Shown: positions 54,049-64,000 of the stretch, in pieces
Layout of the letters: every line of letters starts with the position of its first letter
How positions within the stretch are numbered: position 1 is the stretch's first letter
Assembly: GCA_963995505.1 (NCBI GenBank)
Contig: OZ023185.1
Span: forward strand, 13,217,691 to 13,281,690
Length of the DNA stretch: 64,000 nt
Direction: 5' to 3'
Source: Hypericum androsaemum
Lineage: Eukaryota; Streptophyta; Magnoliopsida; Malpighiales; Hypericaceae
Made by a program: the position numbers and the translations under genes
Notes under the pieces: model-generated
The model's database searches: none
Seen by the model: only the letters and a program-made list of their open reading frames with translations
Told to the model about the DNA's origin: nothing

Positions 54049-54752
54049 GGGAAAAGTTTACTTTAGTACCCTGTGGTATCGCCCAAAATCACTTTAGTAT
54101 CCTGTGGTAAAAAATGGACCAATCAAGTCATACTTATTCTACTTAACATCAAAAAGGTCCCCGGGCAGCTGCCCGGAGCTGCCCGGACCCGCCCGAAACC
54201 CTACCCGAACTACTTGGCCAGCCACGTTACCAAAATTTGATGACATGACGCCACGTGGACATCTATCTTCTTCCCTCTCTTCTTCTTCTTCTTCTCCTCC
54301 TCCTCCTCCTCATCGTCCTCCTCCTCCTCGTCCTCTTCGTCCTCCTCGTCCTCCCAAAGTGGGCAAAGTGGGTCCTCGTCCTCCTCCTCTTCGTCCTCCT
54401 CGTCCTCCCAAAGTGGGCAAAGTGGGCGAAGAAGGACGAGGAGGAGGAGGAGTAGGAGGAGAAGGATAAGGAGGAGGAGGAGGAGGACGAGGAGGACGAA
54501 GAGGAGGAGGAGAAGGACGAGGAGGAGAGGAAGAGAGGGAAGAAGATGGATGTCCACGTGGTGCCATGTCATCAAATTTTGGTGACGTGGCTGGCCAAGT
54601 AGTCCGGGCAAGATTCGGGCGGGTCCGGGCAGCTGCCCGAGGACCTTTTTGATGTTAATTGGAATAAGTATGACTCGATTAGTCAATTTTTTACCACATG
54701 GTACTAAAGTGATTTTGGGCAATACCACAAGGTACTAAAGTAGACTTTTCCC
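54049..54752. mobile_element. Foldback Mutator-type MITE (704 bp)
   Basis: Perfect 9-bp duplication AAGTTTTTA (54040-54048 and 54753-54761) and long inverted arms starting GGGAAAAGTTTACTTTAG at the left and GGGAAAAGTCTACTTTAG at the right (reverse complement). The arms extend at least 200 bases, past GGGCAGCTGCCCG on both sides. Nine-base duplications are typical of Mutator-like elements. The core is (TCC)n on the left and (GGA)n on the right with a 63-bp direct repeat (CCCAAAGTGGGCAAAGTGGG). The Ser/Pro- and Asp/Glu-rich frames across it are low-complexity artefacts. Confidence 0.85.
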
Positions 54753-54859
54753 AAGTTTTTATGTCTTTTCGTGCTTCTTTGAGACCCCTAAAAATGAAAA
54801 AAAATTCTTTTCTTAGGGATATTAATTTATTTTGTAATTGCAGTTTGGATGCTATTAAG

Positions 54860-55320
54860 CATGGTTTTAAAAAACGTGGTCCGACTGGTGGTTCGACCGG
54901 TTAGACCGCAAAACGGGCCCTAGACCGGGTCATTTTTAGGCTTTTGACCGGGGTCTGTACTAACCGGACCAAATCCGATCGGACCGGCCGATTTTGAGGT
55001 CCATCCTGACCGGTCGAACCCGGTTAGTACAAAAATGGGCGAAATTGACTTTTTTTGGTGGTTTTCGAGGAAAAAAATTGATTTGACAAATTTATAAAGT
55101 AATAAAAAAATAAAAAGTAGATTTATAGAGTGGAGAGATAAAAAATTAAGTCTACTTTTTTTATGGAAAATAAGTATATTTAAACCTACATATATATATT
55201 ATTTAAAATATTTAAAAATAAAAAATTTTGGTCCGACCGGTGGTTCGTCCGGTCGGACCGGGCGACCCGGAGGACGGGAGAAATCCCGGGTCGGCCTCCG
55301 GGTCGTTTTTTAAAACCATG
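54860..55320. mobile_element. hAT-type MITE (461 bp)
   Basis: Perfect 17-bp terminal inverted repeats CATGGTTTTAAAAAACG, flanked by a perfect 8-bp duplication CTATTAAG (54852-54859 and 55321-55328). GC-rich subterminal GGTCCGACCGGTGGTTCG-like inverted repeats surround an AT-rich core. Eight-base duplications and lack of coding fit a hAT MITE. Confidence 0.85.
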
Positions 55321-55766
55321 CTATTAAGTACTCTTTATTTATTATCCGGGTCATTTTTAGGCTTTTGACCGGGGTCTGTACTAACCGGACCAAATCCGAT
55401 CGGACCGGCCGATTTTGAGGTCCATCCTGACCGGTCGAACCCGGTTAGTACAAAAATGGGCGAAATTGACTTTTTTTGGTGGTTTTCGAGGAAAAAAATT
55501 GATTTGACAAATTTATAAAGTAATAAAAAAATAAAAAAGTAGATTTATAGAGTGGAGAGATAAAAAATTAAGTCTACTTTTTTTATGGAAAATAAGTATA
55601 TTTAAACCTACATATATATATTATTTAAAATATTTAAAAATAAAAAATTTTGGTCCGACCGGTGGTTCGTCCGGTCGGACCGGGCGACCCGGAGGACGGG
55701 AGAAATCCCGGGTCGGCCTCCGGGTCGTTTTTTAAAACCATACTATTAAGTACTCTTTATTTATTA
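54925..55766 (+). repeat. Tandem duplication, 421-bp period
   Basis: 54925-55345 (from inside the MITE through its right end, duplication site and 17 bases of flank) is repeated at 55346-55766 with only about two differences. The second copy is a MITE lacking its left end. Confidence 0.9.
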
Positions 55767-56810
55767 TCTATGGTACGATATATATTCTACGGATATAAGA
55801 TGTTTAATGCTCTAAATCCTTACCTAGAAAGTTCACAGAATCCTAGGTGTAGTTCAAAAAAAGCACATAATCTAATGGTATTAGGGAATGGTGGAATGAG
55901 AAGATCTGCTTATAAAAAAATTATACAGTTAATTATAAATATATTCTCAAAAAAATTTATAATAATTTCACGAGTACGGTGAACTATAATTAATAATTAA
56001 AATTTTAGGTATTTTTTAATCTATATTGAACCCCACATAGTTATTTTTTCTTTTGAAAAAATTATTGAAATAGACTCTCAAACAAAATTTTTGAATTTTT
56101 TTCATATTCTATGTCTAATTTTTTTTATTCATCAAATTTCATTTCACGAAGAGACAAGTCGTTTATCATCACAATAGGTCTCAAGTAAAAGTACAGTGAT
56201 GTATGCAGTTGAGACATCCTAATAGAGCGATAGATTTGAACCTTTTTCCCAAATTACATGACCCGATTATCACCGAATAGAGATGAATATTATACAGTAC
56301 TGGCATAAAATTCTTTGGCGCTGAATTGTGATATTTAGGAAGAACATGTTGTTCCCCCCTCAATATCGTCAAGAATTTCCAAGTATTGCATGGGACCAGA
56401 TTCATTTTCAATGTATTTTTTTCTTCCAATATTTTTCTATTAGAGCTTCATTCATTTTTTTTATCGAGCATAATGATGTGAATCAGTTATATATCAATAG
56501 TCCAAATATTTTCAAATGATAATAAAATTACCAAACATAATGGAAAGGTACTCATGAATTAATGTTACATGAAAGTTCTGCATAATAATTTAATTTATAA
56601 AAATATTGTAACATTTCCCAAATAAATATACTGATGGGGGAACGATACTCCAAGTCCTTGTCAAACATTGTTTACTCAATTGAGGTCATGTGGTCGGTCT
56701 CGTCTGATCTTGGCACCGGTGAAGTATTACACTAGCTGAAAGACAAACAAAATTAGGATAAAGATGGTGCGTTACACATACTGCATTTTCCAATTTAAAT
56801 ACATTTTGAA
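55767..56810. other. Intergenic, AT-rich
   Basis: Short open frames only. No gene or repeat is supported. Confidence 0.5.
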
Positions 56811-56824
56811 GAATTTATGTATCT

Positions 56825-57365
56825 AACTCTCCGTGATTCAACTGACTGTCTCCACAAACCAACATAGTTTTTTCCAATGTACTTTGTTCTCACTCGCACG
56901 TATCCCGGAAACTTCCCAGGTGGTCACTCTTTTCTAAGACTACCTCACGTCACAGATGTTTAATCTTGAAATTCTCTCAAGATGTTTAGCAGAAAAGAAG
57001 ATGCACCTTATTAAGATGGATTGTACTAATCAAATCACTTAATACTTTTTTCAGAACAGATTGTATCACATTCACCCCTTCTTAAATATGCGACGTTCTC
57101 GACGCGCCAAATTCAGACAAATTCAAACAATCCTAGAATCCTATCTGTAACACCCCGTGCCACAAACTAACACGAGTCTTTCCAGCGTGTTTTTTCCTCA
57201 CTTGCACGCATCACAGAAACTTCTCAGGAGATCGTCCATCCTAAAACTACCCTATGTCAAACGCGTTTAACCTTAGAATTTTCTCGAGATATTTATCAGA
57301 AAATAAGGTACACCTTGTTGATATGCAACTAAATCACTTGAGGGTTTTTTGGAATAGATCGTTAA
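56825..57365 (-). mobile_element. Cassandra-type TRIM remnant (copy 2)
   Basis: Two related blocks on the minus strand (57365-57146 and about 57076-56825) each contain a diverged 5S-like segment: AGGATGGACGATCTCCTGAG near 57210-57235 and AGTGACCACCTGGGAAGT near 56910-56930. The first ends CACGGGGTGTTACA (57146). The short middle shares GACGTCGTATATTTAAG-like sequence with copy 1, but the primer site is missing. The outer edge lies about 40 bases beyond the PAP-B stop codon. Confidence 0.7.
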
Positions 57366-57405
57366 GAACGTATACTATATTATTTAGCAAGTAATAATAA
57401 AGTGG

Positions 57406-60400
57406 TCAAAACATATATTGGTAACCAATTAAGTTCTGCGGAACTTTACGTGTCATTACCTTGGGTTCGACGGCGCACTTCTCCGGCTGCCTCACAATGT
57501 AAATCTGATCTCCGACGACGCCGTTGTACGAGTCTTGGTTCCGGTGCCACGTCCATTTTGCATGAGTCTCATTTTTCACCTATCATGTTCATATGCACAA
57601 ATTACTTGCTTAATATTATGGCGAGTTATATAGATCGGTCGGTCCAACCAAATGAACTAACTAATTTATGTGAGTTGACCAATGGTCCAACCAATGGTCC
57701 AACCACATTCATCATTGGTTCAACCATCATCCAAAATTTGGAGTTGAACGGGTCAAATCTTTCCCCAAGTCGTGCTTGCCTTTTGTTTCATGCCATAGGA
57801 CTCAAAGGATGAACTACCCAAAACCTTTAGTCACCCGCTGCCCCGCGCACACCAAAGGAAGCAATTTTGTAAACAACTTGGGTGGCAGTCAAAACCGATG
57901 GGATCAACCGCCGGACCAAAATTTTAAAAACATTGTACTTGCAGCAACTAGAGTTGCTGCAAGCTCAAGTTCAAACCTTGCGACGAATCACATACTAGAC
58001 AAGTTTGGGTTGTATATGAAAAATTTCACACTAATTAATTCCCTGACTTGTAATCCCATGATCACAGTTACTACATTCTTAAGTGGATTTAAAAAAGAAC
58101 TGTCAACATAAAAATTTAACATAATGCCAGGAGTTAGAGCGGTACCTCTAAGATTCCATGGCCGAAGCTAGAGTCTCGATAGGCACTGTATTCTGGCTGT
58201 GTATCCCAACAGAATTCGCCTGCAGCAGGGCCAGAAGTGAAGTTGGAAGCACAGAAGCCTCCCATTATAGGGTCCGGCGTGGTCGATGGATCAGGGCAGT
58301 TTCCTGGCTCATCGGCGTGAGTTATGGCCATCTTCTCTCGGTTCCCTCCATCCCCTATTGTGATGTGGACAGGGCCACAAGGATCTAATGTGTAGTTATA
58401 AACCCTGTTCGACCTCTCATATGCATGTACCTGAACGAATTTAGCGCTCAAGTATGTGTCATGCTCGATCATTTCATGCAGGTTAAAATCTCTAGTTCGA
58501 CCCAAAATCTTAAGGAAGTGAAATGTTAGACGGTTTCACGAGTAACTTACATGTCCGTTGAAAACTAAGTCCACCCGGTGCTGATAAAGCAAATCCTCCA
58601 TGGCTACCCTCATGCACTCTGCTTCTTTGTAATGAGCAGTGTAGGTGCTGTACCATGGGGAATGCCATGTAGCTACCAACCAAGGTGTCACCTCTCTGTC
58701 AACTTTAGCTAAATCTCTCTCTAACCATCTGTATTGATCCCCTGTACCAGCACATCTTATGTTATCTCCGAGCTTATGATGATCAAGACAACGTTAAAGG
58801 TGGGCGTGAATATTCTTACTTGCCTGATTTACTGTAAGAAATGTAAGCACCCAGCATTATGAAGTGTATACCACCTGCATTGAAGGAGTAGTAGAAGGGA
58901 GAGTAGGAGCCACTTTCCTTGGATGGGAATGCAAATCTTGAACTGTAAGCAACGAATGTACGATTTTCGGCCTGCGTTTCCAGTTCATGATTCCCTTCCA
59001 CAACCATCATCGGGATTTCAGATATCGTAGGCTGCATGTACCTAGGCAATTAATGTGCCAATTACATATATATTAGTTCACACACCAAGTCTCCACTAAA
59101 CTAGCTAAATTATACATATTGTAGGCTACATGTTTAATTGTATACGAGACAAGGAGGCAATTAATTACCTTCCCCAGAAATCCCATCGAGGCTGATAAGT
59201 TTCGTGGATCGGAGTTTGCAAAAACGAGCAGGAGTAGCAATCGGCTCCGGTCCCATTAGTGAGGTAGAGATTAGCATAGCTAACATCTCCAACCAACAGA
59301 ATAAGATCAGGTAGGTTGCTTCTCATGTGATCGATGGTGGAAGTGGTATTGTAGGTGAGTCCAGTGTCTCCAACTATGGCTATTCTCTTAGGGTAGCTCT
59401 TCGGACCCGAAGCTGGCATGGTCTTGAAGCTATATACATTGCTCATTGCTGGAATAGAAGTATCTCCACATTGGTAGTAGTATCTTGTTTTAGGCCTCAA
59501 TCCTGAAGAAGACATGCAAGATTTAACGTAAAAGTATATATGATGACTTGTACTTGGAAAATAAAAGTTGGTTCAAGTGGTATGAGACTCAGAGGTCTTG
59601 AGTTCAAGTCTTACACATGAAAAATATATTATTAGAAGAGTCACTCTAAATAGGATCCGACAGTACTTGACTTTGAATACCAAAGATAAATAATTCCAAA
59701 CGAAATTCATCTGTCTCAAATTCTAACTTTGTTATATCTCATAGGTATTTTCTTCTATAAATACGAGGATAGATCATTCGTTGGCTTGACTTTGACAATG
59801 TATATAATAGTATATGTACCAGATTTAGACTAAAGGCCTAGCTCACCTATGACTTATGATTGTCCGGATCTCATAGATGTAATTCTTTCAACCTAATAAT
59901 TTATTCTTCAAAACTATCTTATGGATGCTTAAACATTCATAATTTCCCTTTCACTACCAAACAAACACAGTGTAAAATACATTTCATGATGAGCTAGTCG
60001 CGACTTAATTTCAAAAGCACGTAGAATTCTAACAATTATTTTATTTCCTGCGTGGGAAAAGATCTAGTATAATTTATTCCTTGTTCACCCAAATGGAAAA
60101 AAGTTAGATATATTAATTAGACAAGCGGGCCCCATGTAATATAGAGGCCATTAATTGTTTTCCATTCCAATCGGATTTGATAACCAAAATTATTGTCAAT
60201 GTATCGGATTTTGGTGAGTTTCCTTGTGTGCTCAATTTTAATTACGAGGTCAATCTTATCCTTTGGTAAGAAAAAAAAAATCAAAATAACTATTGTCTAA
60301 TCGATATTAATGCACAAATAAGTCTTCTAATATCATATCAGATATAACAACAAAGCAATATAATTTAAAACATAATAGAGAGTAACATATATAAACAAAT

Positions 60401-61222
60401 TATCAGAATAACAATGATAATAACATCAATATATAACTTGGTCACAAACTCTTTTGGTGTTGTAGTTTGACATGATAATGTACTATTTAGTCCAGTCTAA
60501 TTTGAATAAGTTGACAAAATGTTTCAAGTTAGAATGAATTAGCTGTTGGTACCGGTGAGACGGACATGGTGGATGATGCCGGAGGTGTAATTCTGTAGGC
60601 CTGGGAAGGGATAGAGTTGACTATACACAAGACCACCTCTCCCTCTTGCTTCATTGGTCAACGATGACCTCCGCCTTCCGTACCTCACCACACTCCCCAC
60701 GCTCTTCGGGTCCAACGGATTTATCTTATTCCCAATCTGGTAGTCCCCTAGAAAAGACATCAAACACCACATGCAATTTAATATTGAGGATTTCCGCAAA
60801 GGATCGGGTAATTTTATGGTGGTCCTTCCGTACGGAAAAAGAGTGAACGATAAAGTGCCCATTCGATAAAATTCTAACTATATTAGAATCAATAAACATG
60901 AGATAATTAGAGAGATAGAGAGGTGACCGGTGATCCAGGAAATCCAGACAGAATGGTAGAACGTGGAAAGGGAGAGAGAAATCTGCTCCGGGAAAAAGCC
61001 GGTGACGGTCCTTTGGACACGAGGGTCGGTGTCGGGCAAGTCCACGGCGTGTCCCCGGAAGGTCTTGTCCAGTGGGACAGTCACCGGCTTGAAGGGTCCG
61101 TCTAGGGTGGTCAGGGGTCTCCGTCGAGGACTACCCAGTGCCGGAGAAGCGAAGTAAGCTAAGCTTATTGATGCTAATAGGAAGACAAGGGTTGATGTTA
61201 AATGGATCATTAATTGACCCAT
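57406..61222 (-). CDS. Purple acid phosphatase B (PAP15-like)
   Basis: Seven exons on the minus strand: 61222-60928, 60747-60553, 59502-59169, 59041-58824, 58741-58551, 58430-58146 and 57579-57406, giving 563 residues. Exons 3-6 have exactly the lengths of those in PAP-A. All metal ligands are present: GDTG (D209), GDVSY (D236, Y239), GNHE (N292), VATWH (H374) and GHVH (H411, H413), so an active two-metal phosphatase is expected, secreted via a signal peptide (MGQLMIHLTSTLVFLLASIS). The PAP15 group includes phytase-like enzymes; substrate here is unknown. An earlier in-frame ATG (61270) lies only ~12 bases below the TATA box, before the likely transcript start, so 61222 is chosen. The exon 4/5 intron begins GC, not GT. 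The C terminus runs about 16 residues past the usual end. Confidence 0.92.
59590..59690 (+). mobile_element. SINE-like fragment in intron 2 of PAP-B
   Basis: TTGGTTCAAGTGGTATGAG (A-box-like) and TTGAGTTCAAGTCTT (B-box-like) are about 33 bases apart, as in tRNA-derived SINEs. No clear target duplication. A copia-LTR-like stretch (about 59740-59910, AAGGCCTAGCTCACCTATGA) that resembles 30860-30960 follows. Confidence 0.4.
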
Positions 61223-61279
61223 TTCTTTTTGGCCTTTGTGAAACAAAGAATCTTTATCATCCGGTGACATGCAAGGTCG

Positions 61280-61286
61280 TTTTATA
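61280..61286 (-). promoter_or_regulatory. TATA box of PAP-B
   Basis: TATAAAA on the minus strand, about 60 bases upstream of ATG 61222. It predicts transcription from about 61250 and excludes the upstream ATG at 61270 as the start. Confidence 0.6.
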
Positions 61287-61299
61287 CATATAAGGGTGG

Positions 61300-63900
61300 G
61301 TTATCGAAAGTTAGTATAAATGGTAACGAATATGGATTTATTTCACCAAATTTTGAGTTTAAGTCTTATTGATGTAAAAAATATATTTTTAAAATGGTAT
61401 CCAAATTATCATTGAGAGGGTATTTCCTAAAATAGAATCCAAACATTCAACTCTAGAGCTTTCACCCAAAAATGTAATGTGCGGCGGCGAGATCGAGGTC
61501 AAATGGTGTGAAATGGGTACTATATTATTTTTTTGAATGACCGTCCAGTATAACGTAGGATTCTGTTTAGAAATTATTTTTAAAATGGTGTATGTAAGAT
61601 TTGAATTCAATCGTTTTTTGAAAAATAAATATTTTATAATATTTTTTTTGGGTGGAATATATTTTATATAATATTAAGAACATCGATGCTAATAACATGG
61701 ATAATATAAAAACCAGGTAGGCGTATCTCGTGTTGTTTTTGTAGGATATGTATGCAACTCGTGGTCCTCGAGGAATGCTACAAGATATGTGCTGCTGGTC
61801 CACCCCTTCGAGATGACCACGTTGGAATCCGATTCCGAAGTTTTATTTGATTTCATCAACTCTTCATCTATGAAGTTGGTTTTGAGCCTGATGAATGGAT
61901 GTACACTATTGATTTGGTGATCCGAATTCTAGAATTGTAGCAGAATTTAGTAATTTTTTCTTATAATTATATGTTTGTATCGTTATAGTCGCGTGTCACA
62001 ATACTAGTAAACAAAAATTAGCTTGGCAGCGCTTCAATTTGTAGTCATTTGACGAAATGAATTAACAAATTTTGTTTGTCTTTCATTTTTATTCGTTGGT
62101 TTTTCTCTATGATAACAGTTTAATTCCTAACAACTGATTAGAACTTTAGGTTCAGTCTATACTTTTGAGTTTACCTTTTTTATGGATCAATCCATAGACG
62201 TTCTAATTTATGTCCATGTTTCATTTTTAGAGTCTATAGGAAAGAATTGTACAAAGATTGATAAAGAAAGTAAAAAATATGAAAAATAAAAGTACTTGAT
62301 AAGGTGATGAAATATAAAATAGGTTAGAAATTTAAGATTTAAAATAGAAAAAAATACTAACATTTTGGTAAAGGTAACAAACGAAATATTAAATGTTTGT
62401 CCATGGACAATTTGTTTATCCCACCTAAATATATGAGACAATAATTTAGAATTAGGCTTGGACATGTCTTTAATTTGTGCGGACAATTTTTTGTACCAAA
62501 TAGAATATTACAAAAATATTTGTCCAGTTGTTTGGACTAGTGCACGGCGATTTTCTACGCAAGTTATGGTTCACACTCTTTACGTCGGTGTGGTAGTCTA
62601 TTTGGTTAACGTGAAACTACGTCGTCTTTGGCCAGAACCATCTAGACTTGGGTTGGGGGCTCTCTACAAATTTACAATAGCATCGCTAGGCGTTTCTGTG
62701 AATGGCGCTCACGGTTTTTTTTGGGCAGCTATAACATAATTTTAATTACTCTTTTCCTGTGGTTAGTTTTTTTCTTTATTTTTTTTTCAACAGTAAAATT
62801 TTAACGAGAACACAGTTCTAGTTTGAGGCTACCTTGGCCTACCACGTTTCAAGGTGTTTTTGTTTTTAAAGAAGTAATAAAATTTCCCGTAAAATAAAAC
62901 GTAACAAGTGACACCCTTAATATTCGGACAGCGAGAGTTTGGCGTGAGCTTAGACCGGAACTGTTCATCGGTGTTTCAGTATGAGCTACTTTTTTTTTGG
63001 GGACAAATTTCAGTATGAGCTATTCAGAGACAACCCGAAGAAGCAAGGGACCCCCGTGAATTTTCTTATGCCACGTAATTGATAACGGAATATGAAATAG
63101 GCTCGGTAATCAATTAATTAGACGACCAGTGCCTAATTTCTATCATTCGTCTTCCTAATGTTTAGTATTAAACATAAAAAAAATCAACTCCTAATTTAAA
63201 CAAGATATCTTAAATTTGAATTATTAAAAATAAACAAATGTGAAATATTATCTGAAAAATTATTGTCATCATTTATAGACCATATAACCTAAATTAGTTC
63301 ATTTGCATCGTGCTGAAAGGAAAGGTCAACTTGGCTTCGGTGGGTATGAAAGTGGGCTAAACTTTGAAGCCTATGCCCATGCGTTCATGACTAAAGTATC
63401 CAATAGAAGGCCACTGTCATGATTTGCGTACTTCTCCATGCCTTCAAGCTGTATTTGTTCATTGACTTTTTAAATCATATTGGTTGTCAAGCTCAGCCGA
63501 TTAATTGTAATTTTTGCTTTCCATCTTTCCCACTAACGATTGGATATTTTTAAACATGTTGTATTTGTATTATATGGCCGCTACGATACGGGGATCCCAG
63601 GTCAGGTCGCAGGAGTCTAGGTGGGGCTGCCCCCGCCCGAAACTGTACACGTCTTTTGAATTCGGAGGACCTGGCAGACGCCAGTCTCTTGGCTACCACC
63701 AATGGAGACACATAAACCGAATCTGGCGGACGTCAATCTCTTGGCTGTCGCCAGTGAAGAAATCCAAAAAGTTTCTGGATCAAGGACCTCGACAGATTCA
63801 AATTTTGTGCTCTTGAGTTTAAACTCGACAAGACATAACCTTCTGAGTTTAGCCACCATTGACGCCTGTTACAGATTTTTTTGGTGATGAAGAGGCACCA
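61300..63900. other. Intergenic
   Basis: No gene supported. GAGTTTAAGTCTTATTGATG near 61358 resembles the B-box part of the SINE at 59590. A ~50-base direct repeat (GGCAGACGCCAGTCTCTTGGCT and GGCGGACGTCAATCTCTTGG) lies at 63673-63760. The 93-codon frame at 62458-62739 has no recognisable domain. Confidence 0.4.
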
Positions 63901-63919
63901 ATAACATGGTACAAATCTC

Positions 63920-63929
63920 TTATAAATAG
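63920..63929 (+). promoter_or_regulatory. TATA box of a gene beyond the window
   Basis: TTATAAATAG is followed about 30 bases later by a CA-rich leader (AAGAACAACAAAAGC) up to the last base, typical of a plant 5' UTR. The coding start must lie past 64000. Confidence 0.55.
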
Positions 63930-64000
63930 TGGCACATGTTTCTTATTCGACATATCTTAAGAACAACAAAAGCTTTCCTACTTTCATTCCTCACCAAAGC

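Noticed and set aside
54104..54728. Pro/Ser- and Asp/Glu-rich ORFs up to 172 codons
   Set aside because: Low-complexity translation of the TCC/GGA core of the foldback element, open on both strands.
55650..55982. 110-codon ORF
   Set aside because: Its first part is duplicated MITE sequence; not a gene.
61220..61270. Upstream ATG of PAP-B at 61270
   Set aside because: It lies about 12 bases after the TATA box, so the transcript should start below it; the next ATG also fits the signal peptide better.
1..64000. CRISPR arrays, bacterial operons, rRNA operon
   Set aside because: All direct repeats are LTRs, minisatellites or modules without spacers; the 5S-like sequences are inside Cassandra LTRs, not genes.

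Overview
This is a stretch of flowering-plant nuclear chromosome, most likely a eudicot. It has spliced genes with GT-AG introns, plant-only families (type I MADS box, GPI-anchored X8 protein, plant purple acid phosphatases) and a dense layer of plant transposable elements. I cannot name the species from sequence alone. Positions 7142-7341 are a 200-base assembly gap.

Layout. 4-5874: a Sirevirus-like Ty1/copia element with two ~1.2 kb LTRs whose pol is cut off inside reverse transcriptase. 6073-8215: LINE-type remnants around the gap. 8394-12020: a 3.6 kb solo LTR with a GAAAG target duplication, carrying repeated foldback modules. 13822-14322: a single-exon type I (M-gamma) MADS-box gene on the minus strand. 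15312-19459: a tiny LINE insertion, a degenerate repeat array and a second large solo-LTR candidate with comparable foldback architecture. 20085-23879: LINE tail, hairpin, and an Athila-like gypsy gag/PBS/LTR on the minus strand. 23880-28268: two deleted Tork-like copia elements inserted three bases apart in opposite directions. 28558-31049: another decayed copia copy with a solo LTR nested in it. 32742-37530: a young, nearly complete copia element. 37740-41837: a MurG-like gene fragment abutting a PIF/Harbinger transposon with both of its genes, decayed by stop codons.

42500-61222 is the main host-gene zone. An X8-domain GPI-anchored protein gene (three exons, + strand) is convergent with a seven-exon purple acid phosphatase gene (PAP-A, minus strand, 44832-47810). 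A second seven-exon copy (PAP-B, minus strand, 57406-61222) lies about 10 kb further on. The two phosphatases have identical lengths for exons 3 to 6. PAP-B keeps all seven metal ligands. PAP-A has an open frame and usable splice sites but has lost three of the seven, removing most of the divalent-metal site. Between them lie a LINE-like element, a third Tork deletion derivative, two 5S-bearing Cassandra-type elements, a foldback Mutator-type MITE and a hAT-type MITE partly duplicated in tandem. The last 80 bases hold a TATA box and probable transcript start of a gene that begins beyond the window.

Most original signals: (1) about 170-base foldback modules in the 3.6 kb LTR, in which one stem keeps pairing while its sequence changes between copies; (2) the phosphatase that has selectively lost one half of its two-metal centre; (3) a deleted Tork element that has clearly moved after its deletion and keeps a fused gag/RT-remnant reading frame open.
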